Assembly (NCBI GenBank): GCA_900544985.1
Contig: UQXK01000023.1
Location: forward strand, 1 to 27,537
DNA length: 27,537 bases
Origin: an uncultured Eubacteriales bacterium
GTDB taxonomy: Bacteria > Bacillota > Clostridia > Oscillospirales > CAG-272
Direction of reading: 5' to 3'
Part shown: positions 8,409 through 15,225 of the stretch, piece by piece
How positions within the stretch are numbered: the first letter of the stretch is position 1
Layout: the number at the start of each line of letters is the position of its first letter
Translations under genes and position numbers: made by a program
Notes under the pieces: model-generated
The model's database searches: none
Seen by the model: only the letters and a program-made list of their open reading frames with translations
Told to the model about the DNA's origin: nothing

Positions 8409-8954
8409 ATGAGCTACATATGGCATTATGATTCACCGATCGGCAAAATAACCATGGCAGGAAGCAAAGACGCACTTACAGGACTTTGGTTTGACGGGCA
8501 AAAATATTTTGCTGACCGTATTTTAAAATCGTCGGAAGAAAAAAATACGCCCGTATTCGAAGAGACCGCAAAATGGCTCGACATTTATTTCGGCGGACGA
8601 GAGCCGGATTTTATTCCCCCTATCGATATGGACGGCATTTCCCCTTTCAGAAAGAGAGTGTGGGAGATAATGCTCACGATTCCCTACGGAAAAACACGCT
8701 CATACGGGAGCATAGCAAAACAAATCTCTTCGGAAACAGGAAAAAGAGCGTCTGCACAAGCCGTGGGAGGCGCCGTGGGGCATAACTCAATAAGCATTAT
8801 AATTCCCTGCCACAGAGTTGTCGGAGAAAACGGGAATCTTACGGGATACGCGGGAGGAATAGACAAAAAAATAATGCTATTAAAAATAGAAAACGCCGAT
8901 TTCGAAAAGTTATTTATTCCGCCCAAAAAATCTTTCGGTAAAGAGCAAGCGTAA
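8409..8954 (+). CDS. ogt: Methylated-DNA--[protein]-cysteine S-methyltransferase
   Basis: This is a suicide DNA-repair protein that moves the alkyl group of O6-methylguanine to its own cysteine. The active-site motif IIPCHRVVG has the acceptor Cys at 134. The DNA-binding helix region PYGKTRSYGSIA (92-103) and the SAQAVGGAVGHN segment (115-126, including the Asn hinge) are intact. Length (181) matches single-domain Ogt/MGMT proteins. The start at 8409 is chosen because AGGAGG lies just upstream and the protein then begins MSYIWHYDSPIGKI, as is usual in the family. An upstream in-frame ATG at 8358 has no ribosome-binding site. It is monocistronic, so a general alkylation-damage defence gene. 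Confidence 0.93.
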   Translation: MSYIWHYDSPIGKITMAGSKDALTGLWFDGQKYFADRILKSSEEKNTPVFEETAKWLDIYFGGREPDFIPPIDMDGISPFRKRVWEIMLTIPYGKTRSYGSIAKQISSETGKRASAQAVGGAVGHNSISIIIPCHRVVGENGNLTGYAGGIDKKIMLLKIENADFEKLFIPPKKSFGKEQA

Positions 8955-8978
8955 TATCCGCGCGCTTTTTATAAAATT
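8938..8978 (+). terminator. Weak terminator after the methyltransferase gene
   Basis: An imperfect hairpin (AAAGAGC/GCTTTTT and GCG/CGC, with a 2x2 internal loop) overlaps the stop codon and ends in a T run. Confidence 0.4.
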
Positions 8979-9072
8979 CCGCTTTTTTATGTTAAATCTC
9001 CCCTTTTTGATCAGGCGATTCACAAAAAGACAAATATAAAAATTCTCCGCGGCAAAAACAATGTGATAACAA

Positions 9073-9126
9073 TTGACAAATCAACTATTATGATGTATAA
9101 TTCAGCTTGTTGATAAATCAACAAGC
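9073..9126 (+). promoter_or_regulatory. marR promoter with two MarR-type operators
   Basis: A consensus promoter, TTGACA (9073-9078), a 17-base spacer and TATAAT (9096-9101). A 10-bp perfect inverted repeat with an AA centre covers the start site (arms GCTTGTTGAT and ATCAACAAGC, 9105-9126). A related TTGACAAATCAAC at the -35 (9073-9085) differs by one base from TTGATAAATCAAC in the palindrome. The two sites are 37 bases apart, consistent with an autoregulating MarR repressor. Confidence 0.75.
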
Positions 9127-9144
9127 GCGATATTGAGGGCACTT

Positions 9145-9600
9145 ATGGAAAAAATATTTGAGAATTTCACTGTAAACATACTTAAACTTAATAAGCTTGT
9201 AAATAAGATCAAGCAGTATGAAATGGGCGAATTCGGATTAAAGGCAGTACACGTAATGTGCGGATACTATCTTTACGAAAATCCCGGCGGACTTACGGCA
9301 AGCGAGCTTACAAAGTATACATTGGAAGACAAAGCGGCAATTTCACGCGCACTTTTGACTATGCGTGAAAAAGGGCTTGTATCGTACGATGTAAAAACTT
9401 ACAATGCCAAAGTGACGCTTACGGAAGAAGGAAAGAAATTCGCCGTCGCCGTTCTGGAAAAAACAGATAAAGCCGTTGAAGCGGGTCAAGCCGACCAGAC
9501 CGAAGAAGAGCGAAAAGTTTTCTACAAAACGCTCGGCGACATAGTAGACAATCTCACCGAATACTGCGAAAAGCTCATGTCGGGCAAAACCGAAAAATAA
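9145..9600 (+). CDS. MarR-family transcriptional regulator
   Basis: This 151-residue winged-helix regulator has helical dimerisation ends and a central DNA-binding domain at about 33-97: LTASELTKYTLEDKAAISRAL, then LVSYDVKTYNAKVTLTEEGK for the wing. The ATG at 9145 is preferred over the in-frame TTG at 9133 because GAGGG lies five bases ahead of it. The gene is driven by the promoter at 9073-9101 with two probable self-operators. It lies 79 bases upstream of an amidase gene on the same strand and probably controls it. The ligand is unknown; MarR proteins often respond to small phenolic or oxidising compounds. Confidence 0.88.
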   Translation: MEKIFENFTVNILKLNKLVNKIKQYEMGEFGLKAVHVMCGYYLYENPGGLTASELTKYTLEDKAAISRALLTMREKGLVSYDVKTYNAKVTLTEEGKKFAVAVLEKTDKAVEAGQADQTEEERKVFYKTLGDIVDNLTEYCEKLMSGKTEK

Positions 9601-9679
9601 TTCTTCACGATATTATCCGTATAGCGCTCCCATCTTATTTTGTTGTTTTATCGGCTAAACTTTTTCAAGGAGAATTTTT

Positions 9680-10984
9680 ATGTCCGGAAACATCACCGAT
9701 GTTGCACAGATACAAACCGCAACAAAAAAGAAACGCCTATGGGTAAAGGTTTTATGTATTGTCCTTGCCGCTATTATTCTGATAACGGCAATAGTAGGAA
9801 TAACTTTCGCGTGCGTATGGAACAATGAGATTTCGAGCGCAGGAAGCTTCAAACACCTTAAAGCGCGCAATGACGACAATAAAGAAGGCTCTGTATACTC
9901 TATGAAAATAAAGGGCGGATTTTATTTTGACGATTTTCTCGAAAACGGGGGCGCGTCAAATGATTCCGAGCTTATAAACTACATAACAAAGAATATAACG
10001 CGTGGACTTGTGAATATCTCGATAGGAGAAACAGATATCGGCTGCTCTTCTTTCACCGCGGTAACGCCGTCGGGAGACAAGATTTTTGCGCGCAATTACG
10101 ATTTTTCGAAAACAAATGTCTGCATGGTATTTTGTGACCCGGGCGACGGCAGGCACAAATCTTTTTCTACCGTAGACCTGAATTACATAGGAATGAGCCC
10201 TGAAAAAGACGTTACGGGACTCATGAACAAAATAACCTGTCTTGCGGCGCCCTATGCCCCGCTCGACGGAATAAACGACGCAGGTCTTGCTTGCGGAATA
10301 TATATGTCATACCAGGGCGGAGATACAGATACAGGCACTGTCGCAACAGATCAGAATGATATAAACAAAGCAAATATCACCTCCACCACGATGCTAAGAA
10401 TGATACTCGATTACGCGTCTGATGTGGACGAGGCGATAGAACTAATAAAAAATTACAATCTGCATGACTCGGCAAAAACTTCTTTCCATTATATGATAGC
10501 AGATGCCTCCGGCAAGAGCGCGATTCTCGAATGGCTTCCCGATAACGGCACGGATTCAACGGATAACGACGGTTCTCTGAGAAACCTCGTTGTAACATAC
10601 AACACCGATGAAATGTACGATTCACTTCGCGAAGAAAACGGATACAAATTCCAGTGGATAACAAATTTTATAGTAAATAATCATGAAAATTACTATGAAA
10701 ACAACGACGGAAAGCCCGGTTACGACAGGTACGAGCATATATACAACAGATTAAAAGAAACAGACGGCGTAGTAGAGGACGAAAGCGCCGCAATGGAGAT
10801 CTTAAAGGAAGTCGGAAGACGCACGTGGAAACCCGGCAAGGGCTGCACAGTTCACAGCGTAATATACAACCTGACCGATAAAACCGTCATGTGGGTGGCA
10901 AATGAAAATTTTGACGATAATGACGCCATATATATCTACTCACTTGAAACGGGAGAATTTAAGACGCTCTCACAAACAAAATAA
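9680..10984 (+). CDS. Membrane-anchored linear-amide C-N hydrolase (choloylglycine hydrolase-like)
   Basis: This 434-residue protein has a Lys-rich cytoplasmic start, one membrane segment at about 20-45 and an outside-facing Ntn-hydrolase domain. The probable nucleophile is Cys122 in IGCSSFTA. It is followed by the FARNYDF motif (137-142 region), whose Arg and Asp match the conserved Arg/Asp pair of bile-salt hydrolase/penicillin acylase enzymes. The Gly before Cys122 could be an autoprocessing point, as in the C45/Ntn families. Later motifs include DGINDAGLACGIY (about 199-211). AAGGAG precedes the ATG. It probably hydrolyses an N-acyl or conjugated amide outside the membrane; bile salts, carcinine-like amides or antibiotics are all possible. 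It is probably under the upstream MarR protein. Confidence 0.8.
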   Translation: MSGNITDVAQIQTATKKKRLWVKVLCIVLAAIILITAIVGITFACVWNNEISSAGSFKHLKARNDDNKEGSVYSMKIKGGFYFDDFLENGGASNDSELINYITKNITRGLVNISIGETDIGCSSFTAVTPSGDKIFARNYDFSKTNVCMVFCDPGDGRHKSFSTVDLNYIGMSPEKDVTGLMNKITCLAAPYAPLDGINDAGLACGIYMSYQGGDTDTGTVATDQNDINKANITSTTMLRMILDYASDVDEAIELIKNYNLHDSAKTSFHYMIADASGKSAILEWLPDNGTDSTDNDGSLRNLVVTYNTDEMYDSLREENGYKFQWITNFIVNNHENYYENNDGKPGYDRYEHIYNRLKETDGVVEDESAAMEILKEVGRRTWKPGKGCTVHSVIYNLTDKTVMWVANENFDDNDAIYIYSLETGEFKTLSQTK

Positions 10985-11006
10985 AATAGATACAAAAAGC
11001 ATCAGC

Positions 11007-11066
11007 TAAAAAAATAACAGGCAAGACAAACCATTTTGCGGTTTATCCTGCCTGTTTCTGTTTTTA
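11007..11066. terminator. Bidirectional terminator between convergent operons
   Basis: A 17-bp stem with two mismatches (11016-11032 with 11040-11056) is flanked by seven A on the left and TTTTTATTT on the right. It can stop both the marR-amidase operon and the long minus-strand surface-protein operon. Confidence 0.8.
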
Positions 11067-11067
11067 T

Positions 11068-11084
11068 TTGTCATGCCATGACAA
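11068..11084. other. Short palindrome in gene-free gap
   Basis: An 8-bp inverted repeat, TTGTCATG-C-CATGACAA. The rest of the gap from 11085 to 11261 shows only weak hairpins (for example ATAAGGT/ACCTTAT at 11140-11165) and no supportable gene. Confidence 0.4.
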
Positions 11085-11261
11085 TTGCAACCAACTTTTC
11101 CGAAGACTTTCGGTGTTGGATTATCCCCACCATTTAAACATAAGGTATTTCCCTCGCCACCTTATCAGGCGGGATATTTGCGTTCAATTTATAGTTAAAA
11201 AACATTTTAGAAAAGGAAGCCTACCGATATTATCTTGCCAATATGAAATAGAGAAATACGT

Positions 11262-11474
11262 TTACGGTATCTCATAATCCTGCGGCGGGATATTCAGAAC
11301 TTGCCCGATCTTAATAAGGCTTGTATCCGCGATGCCGTTATATGCCGCCAATTTTTCCGGCGTCGTATTATATTTATGGGCGATTCCCGTCAAAGTGTCG
11401 CCGGACTGTACAACATATGTATTCCCGGCAGGAACAGATGTCGCCGCGGTCGTTGTTTCGGCAGCTGTTGTCTC
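11262..11474 (-). pseudogene. LysM domain severed from its gene by an in-frame TAA
   Basis: Immediately after the TAA stop at 11475-11477 the same frame continues for 70 sense codons to a TAA at 11262-11264. It encodes a Thr/Ala-rich linker and a complete LysM domain: NTYVVQSGDTLTGIAHKY, then GQVLNIP. No start codon with a ribosome-binding site exists inside it. It is therefore the C-terminal part of the gene at 11475-12308, separated by a single stop codon. LysM binds N-acetylglucosamine-containing glycans such as peptidoglycan. Explanations are a recent nonsense mutation, readthrough, or a base error in the sequence. Confidence 0.85.
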
Positions 11475-12308
11475 TTACGGAGCATTTGTAGACGGAGCAC
11501 TCTCAACTATAACAGGAGCTGTCGTCGACGGAACATTTTCGGAAGGCGCTTCCGTGTCGCCCTTTTCGTCTGATTTAGCCTCTATAATTGTATCTGTCGG
11601 AGTCCCGATAGGATGACTGCCCCAAACACCGGTAAATGTATATATACCGCTCTCTGCGGGAGAGAAATTGATATCAATCGTAACACCGGGTTTTATACTT
11701 TGGGTATATTCTTTGCCGTCGGCTCCGATTCTCTCAATCAGGCAGTATCCGCCGCATTCTTTTACAGATCCCAATGCCGACAAAGTAACGGTATATGTTT
11801 TACCGCCGTCAAGAGAATAGCCTCCGTCTGCGGGCAATATCCTGTTTTTGCTTTCGTCTGCATTGTCAACAACAGATACTACCACTACTTCATAATAGGC
11901 GGCATTCATCTTCTGCGTCGGAGTTTTGACACTCGCGGAATACCATGCCCACGTCATACTGCATATGCAGACAAGGCAAACACAAATTCCCAAAACAGAA
12001 GGAATAAGCAACTGCACAATGCTGTCGCCGCGTTCTTTATTTTTTCTGTTATCACCTTTATGAAAAATACGGTTGTAAACACGCATAACATTTTTTTCGG
12101 TAACAAACGGAATCAGCATAAGATAATGACAACGCAGCTCACCGCGCCAACGGCGATATTCCTCGTAGTCATCGGCATGATCCATCTCATAGCAAATATT
12201 TCGGGTTTCCTCGAAAAAGCCTCGCAAAAAAGATGCAAGTTTGGCAATAAGCAATACAATTACAGCCGATATAAGGACAAATACTACCATAATAAGTTCA
12301 CCATTCAT
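11475..12308 (-). CDS. Two-TM surface protein of the SipW/TasA cluster, truncated before its LysM domain
   Basis: The 277-residue product has a first membrane segment at about 5-27, a charged cytoplasmic loop, and a second hydrophobic segment at about 97-119. The second ends in TWAWYSASV and resembles a SipW-type signal (compare FAWFTDEV in the neighbours). An extracellular beta-rich domain follows (about 136-240), then a Thr/Ser/Pro/Glu-rich linker that ends at the TAA. The original protein evidently went on into the LysM domain at 11262-11474. AGGAAAGGGG precedes the ATG at 12308. As last gene of the operon it may have been the wall anchor for the fibre proteins; that role is inference. Alternatives are a surface protein of unrelated function or a pseudogene. 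Confidence 0.75.
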   Translation of the reverse strand: MNGELIMVVFVLISAVIVLLIAKLASFLRGFFEETRNICYEMDHADDYEEYRRWRGELRCHYLMLIPFVTEKNVMRVYNRIFHKGDNRKNKERGDSIVQLLIPSVLGICVCLVCICSMTWAWYSASVKTPTQKMNAAYYEVVVVSVVDNADESKNRILPADGGYSLDGGKTYTVTLSALGSVKECGGYCLIERIGADGKEYTQSIKPGVTIDINFSPAESGIYTFTGVWGSHPIGTPTDTIIEAKSDEKGDTEAPSENVPSTTAPVIVESAPSTNAP

Positions 12309-12339
12309 AAAAGGCGACCCCTTTCCTGTTTTTTATTAT

Positions 12340-12411
12340 CGGTAATCAAAAGGCATAAGCCGGGATTTGTTTATGCCCTTTGGTTACCGCCTGCTTTTAT
12401 ACAAGCAGGCG
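12340..12411 (-). repeat. Intercistronic double hairpin, copy R1
   Basis: Minus-strand reading: a 9-bp stem CGCCTGCTT/AAGCAGGCG (12388-12411) abuts the conserved stem whose arms are at 12371-12389 and 12340-12358. In this copy the arms carry GGTAA...TTACC where the other four carry GGCAA...TTGCC. This double substitution keeps the base pair, which argues for a structured RNA. It sits 31 bases before the start of the gene at 12308. Confidence 0.8.
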
Positions 12412-12444
12412 TAAGTGAAACGATTGGAAATATTGAATGAAAAA

Positions 12445-12501
12445 GAAATCTCACACCAGAAGATAGTATACGAATATCTATTTTATTGTTTCAGAGATTT
12501 C
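12445..12501. repeat. Nested inverted repeat in intergenic region
   Basis: GAAATCTC (12445-12452) pairs with GAGATTTC (12494-12501) across 41 bases. An inner AGATA/TATCT pair lies at 12461-12479. Function is not recognisable. Confidence 0.4.
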
Positions 12502-12522
12502 CCCGTTCTATCTGATTCCGTC

Positions 12523-12547
12523 AAGACAGAGAACCGTCCCCTGTCTT
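12523..12547. repeat. REP-like hairpin near stop of TasA-like gene 1
   Basis: AAGACAG/CTGTCTT arms enclose GAGAACCGTCCC; the GGGGACGGTTCTCTGTC string on the minus strand resembles dispersed palindromes associated with Y1-type (REP-associated) transposases. The likeness is from memory. It sits 17 bases past the stop at 12564. Confidence 0.4.
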
Positions 12548-12563
12548 TCTGTCTTTCTAAAAT

Positions 12564-14048
12564 TTATGAATTATAGGGTCCATTGCAAATATTATTTGCT
12601 TCATTACCGCCGCTTACTGTCTTTTCAGTATTATGCGTACAGTTAGTAATAGTTACACGGGAGCTTCCAATGCTCGCACTGGTAATACCGCCAACATAAG
12701 ATTCTTCACACATATTACTATCAAATGTAATATTCGCGTTATTAGTTGAGTTAAGGAACTTTGACGGTCTGCCAAAACCGTTAGAAAGACCGAGAATTCC
12801 ACCGACATAAGTCGACGTACTTGCACCCTTAACTGTAATATCAACTTTGTTAGTGCAGTTGTCAAATGTCGAACCGCCGTTATCTTTTCCGCAGATACCG
12901 CCAATATTGCCCATGATGACACCGTCAATGGGATCACCGCTATCGTTATATACAAGTTCTTTTTCGATTGCGATAGCACCTTCAGCGGTAACATTCTTAA
13001 TTGTCGCGCCTTCAACAACACCGAACAAACCTACTGTATCGGAAATTGTAAGGCTGCTGTTAAATTCGGTAATCTTCAGCCCGGAAATTGTATGGTCGCC
13101 GCCGTCAAATGTACCTTTAAAGGGAGTAGTTTCTGTTCCGATAGGCGTCCAGTTGCTTTGAGACAACGTGATGTCATTTGCAAGAGTAACGGTCTTGTTT
13201 GTAAAATCAGTTCCGGTATTGACAAGATCAGCAAATTTCAGAAGATCAGCTTCTGTCTTCACCTCAAAAGAATCTTTGCTCATATCAGCAAAAGCATTTT
13301 CTTCCGCAGGGGTTTGCTCGTTATTCTGGAACGCATTCTTATCGTAATCATTACCGAAGCTATCCTTCTCGTCAACCATCTGAGTTGCAAACAGCTTAAT
13401 TCCAAGGGTGATTTCAGGAGCAAAAGTTTTGTAGTGGTTTGCTTCATTACCAACCTCTTCGGGCATGTAAACAACAAGAGCTACATAATCAATATCGGTG
13501 TCCTTTTCGCTTGCCTTGATGCTTCCTATTGCAGAATAATTCTTCAGTTTGCCGGCGTTCTCTCCGATTGCCGCACGGGCAGCAGCACGATCGGCAAAGA
13601 AGTTTTCAGCCTCGGTTGCAACAGCACCGAACTTGAGATAGTCAGAAAGTCTAAAGTTAATTTCGTCCTGAGTTTCGCCCAATTCAGCTATGGGCAGTCT
13701 TTTGCCCTCTTTCTCACTTGCTACATCTACAGACAGTTTGTAGTTCAAAGAAAGCGAACCGACATTGCTGATTTTGAGATACACGACCTGTGTGTAGCCG
13801 GGTTCCCAAAGGGCATTTTCATCGAAAAGGGATTCGCCTTCAACGGATTTCCACTCTTTGAAAGTGCCATCTTCGTTGAATACAGCATACTCCATTTCTA
13901 CATCGAGGTTTCCGGCAACGATTTTATTCACGCCGGTTTTTACCTCATCGGTAAACCATGCAAAGGTAGAACCGATTAGCATCGCGAAGCACATTACTAT
14001 CGAAAGTACACTTGCCAGCAACGCATGTTTTGTGCTTTTGTTTTTCAT
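12564..14048 (-). CDS. TasA-like SipW-dependent surface protein 1 (GLUG-type ectodomain)
   Basis: Residues 1-45 are a SipW-type export signal: a hydrophobic helix ending in GSTFAWFTDEV, then NKIVAGNLDVE. A TasA/camelysin-like beta domain (about 45-235) follows, containing the WEPGYTQVVYLKISNVGSLSL strand region and LGIKLFATQ at its end. A different C-terminal half follows, with TNKTVTLANDITL, WTPIG, FKGTFDGGDHTISGL, TVGLFGVVEGATIKNV and YVGGILG repeats typical of GLUG-type adhesin beta-helices. It should be cleaved and exported by the SipW peptidase encoded just upstream. No LPXTG or membrane anchor is visible. AGGAG lies nine bases before the ATG, at the end of a structured leader shared with the genes at 15226 and 16965. 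A fibre or adhesin role is inference from the TasA family. Confidence 0.85.
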   Translation of the reverse strand: MKNKSTKHALLASVLSIVMCFAMLIGSTFAWFTDEVKTGVNKIVAGNLDVEMEYAVFNEDGTFKEWKSVEGESLFDENALWEPGYTQVVYLKISNVGSLSLNYKLSVDVASEKEGKRLPIAELGETQDEINFRLSDYLKFGAVATEAENFFADRAAARAAIGENAGKLKNYSAIGSIKASEKDTDIDYVALVVYMPEEVGNEANHYKTFAPEITLGIKLFATQMVDEKDSFGNDYDKNAFQNNEQTPAEENAFADMSKDSFEVKTEADLLKFADLVNTGTDFTNKTVTLANDITLSQSNWTPIGTETTPFKGTFDGGDHTISGLKITEFNSSLTISDTVGLFGVVEGATIKNVTAEGAIAIEKELVYNDSGDPIDGVIMGNIGGICGKDNGGSTFDNCTNKVDITVKGASTSTYVGGILGLSNGFGRPSKFLNSTNNANITFDSNMCEESYVGGITSASIGSSRVTITNCTHNTEKTVSGGNEANNICNGPYNS

Positions 14049-14137
14049 TGTCTTACACTCCTGTTATATTGAATTTTGTCGGCTTTTCGGACTTTGCCAG
14101 ATACACTCCGAATAATGCCGCCAAAATCAGAGCGTAT

Positions 14138-14239
14138 CTATTCTCTTTCTTTGCCTCTCCGGGTATTCGTCACTTTTACCAAGAGAGAGTTATAAATCCC
14201 CCCCCCCGTTATGCAAATTGCCGTTTGTCTATTTTGCAT
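14138..14239 (-). CDS. Possible 33-codon leader ORF
   Basis: An ATG at 14239 stands behind AAGGAGACATATT and opens 33 codons, crossing the run of ten G. The corresponding positions in the other two leaders hold an early TAA after MLNK, so coding is not conserved. It may be a regulatory leader peptide or chance. Confidence 0.2.
   Translation of the reverse strand: MQNRQTAICITGGGIYNSLLVKVTNTRRGKERE
14198..14207. repeat. Ten-base homopolymer (G10 on minus strand)
   Basis: A run of ten C on the plus strand lies in the leader of TasA-like gene 1. The matching positions in the other leaders have five and three. Tracts of this length can slip during replication. Confidence 0.8.
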
Positions 14240-14265
14240 AATATGTCTCCTTTCTTATGCTGAAT

Positions 14266-14346
14266 CGGCAATCAAAAGGCATACGCTGTTTGTTATGCCC
14301 TTTGGTTGCCGCCTATCCCAACAGATAAAACCAAGGGATAGTGCGG
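14266..14346 (-). repeat. Intercistronic double hairpin, copy R2
   Basis: The variable stem is CTATCCC/GGGATAG on a GCGG base with one bulged base (14309-14346). It runs into the conserved stem at 14266-14311 (arms CGGCAACCAAAGGGCATA and TATGCCTTTTGATTGCCG, one C-A mismatch and one G-U pair). It lies just after the SipW stop and upstream of leader copy A. Confidence 0.8.
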
Positions 14347-14353
14347 ACTATAC

Positions 14354-15097
14354 TTATTGATTTTCTTCGCTTTGTTTTTCAACACCGTTGCTTGACTGCT
14401 CGGATTTGCCTGAATCATCTGCGGATTTTTTCTTTGTGTTTTCCAACTGCATCTTCATAGCCAAAAGCTCTGCCAACATTTTCTGCGTTGCGGCACGGTC
14501 GGATTCGATCTTATTCTTTTCTGCCTGCAATTCTTCCTGCTGTTCTTTTTTGTACTTTCTGAAAAGACGTATGCTGTTGACGCCCTGCATTATTATAAGG
14601 ACCATAAAAGGAAGGAAGATACAAATTATGTAGCCTGGCGTGGTTTTCAGAAACTGAAAGAATTTACCTACTCCCGGAAGATGTCCTTTATATTTTCCCA
14701 AAACAAAGCTATATGTAACTATATCCTCATCATTGGTATCAGTCGTTGTACCGTAAGTAACAAATCCCGGATTTCCTTCGGCATCCTTCGTCAATTCACG
14801 AATCTTATGAGTGACGATTTCACCGTAATTATCTTTATTTGTAGACTGAAATGTAATAATATCACCGACTTGCAATGTAGAAGGATCTACATTTTTGGTA
14901 AACACCAGATCTCCCGCGCTGAAATCGGTTTTGCTCATAGAGTCCGAACGAACAATAAACGCCTTATAACCAAAGATATTTCTATCGTTACGGTCGAAAG
15001 TATTTACAGACACGATTGTGAAGATCATAATACACACCGCAAGGGCTACAATCATCCAAGTCAATGTGTTTTTTATGATTTTTAAAGCTTTTTTCAT
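14354..15097 (-). CDS. sipW: Signal peptidase I, SipW (ER-type)
   Basis: This 247-residue S26-family peptidase processes the secreted TasA-like proteins encoded around it. An N-terminal membrane segment lies at about 12-33. The catalytic Ser53 is in VRSDSMS. The box-D position has His97 (VTHKI) in place of Lys, the mark of the ER/archaeal/SipW type rather than ordinary bacterial Lep. YGTTTDTNDEDIV (115-127) supplies the conserved acidic region. A second membrane segment lies at about 156-175, followed by an unusually long, charged, coiled-coil-like tail (about 180-247). AAGGAGA precedes the ATG by seven bases. It lies mid-operon between two of its likely substrates. Confidence 0.92.
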   Translation of the reverse strand: MKKALKIIKNTLTWMIVALAVCIMIFTIVSVNTFDRNDRNIFGYKAFIVRSDSMSKTDFSAGDLVFTKNVDPSTLQVGDIITFQSTNKDNYGEIVTHKIRELTKDAEGNPGFVTYGTTTDTNDEDIVTYSFVLGKYKGHLPGVGKFFQFLKTTPGYIICIFLPFMVLIIMQGVNSIRLFRKYKKEQQEELQAEKNKIESDRAATQKMLAELLAMKMQLENTKKKSADDSGKSEQSSNGVEKQSEENQ

Positions 15098-15136
15098 GGG
15101 AAAGTCTCCTTAAATTATATTAAATATGTCCTTTTT

Positions 15137-15206
15137 CGGCAATCAAAAGGCATACGCCGTTTGTTATGCCCTTTGGTTGCCGCCCTTTTAAACATGAAAA
15201 GGGCGG
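15137..15206 (-). repeat. Intercistronic double hairpin, copy R3
   Basis: The variable stem is CCGCCCTTTT/AAAAGGGCGG (15180-15206, 7-base loop), followed without gap by the conserved stem at 15137-15182. It lies between TasA-like gene 2 and sipW. This copy lacks the longer leader found before the TasA-like genes. Confidence 0.85.
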
Positions 15207-15225
15207 AATACTGCATCTGAAAAAA

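Larger units (their letters stand above)
14049..14265 (-). promoter_or_regulatory. Structured leader, copy A
   Basis: This leader is shared with copies at 16669-16879 and 18603-18811. It carries an AGAAAGGAG-in-loop hairpin near its 5' end (GCATAA/TTATGC). Farther down is a 12-bp stem (GATACGCTCTGA at 14138-14127 with TCGGAGTGTATC at 14111-14100) with a 15-base loop, just before the ribosome-binding site. In this copy two stem positions differ from copies B and C yet still pair. Confidence 0.7.

Noticed and set aside
11475..11477. Genome-wide reassignment of TAA
   Set aside because: Many intact genes here end properly in TAA (for example 2865, 3537, 9600), so this is a local event.
11613..12440. 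Plus-strand ORF of 275 codons
   Set aside because: It is antisense to the two-TM/LysM gene and reads through the R1 hairpin; no family motif or start signal.
13092..13979. Long plus-strand ORF of 295 codons
   Set aside because: It is antisense to the TasA-like gene 1, lacks a ribosome-binding site and has Cys/Phe/Ile-rich composition typical of a complementary-strand shadow.
14049..14346. Known riboswitch (cyclic di-GMP, fluoride, cobalamin, tetrahydrofolate)
   Set aside because: None of the conserved core strings of these classes that I know is present. A covariance-model search would be decisive.
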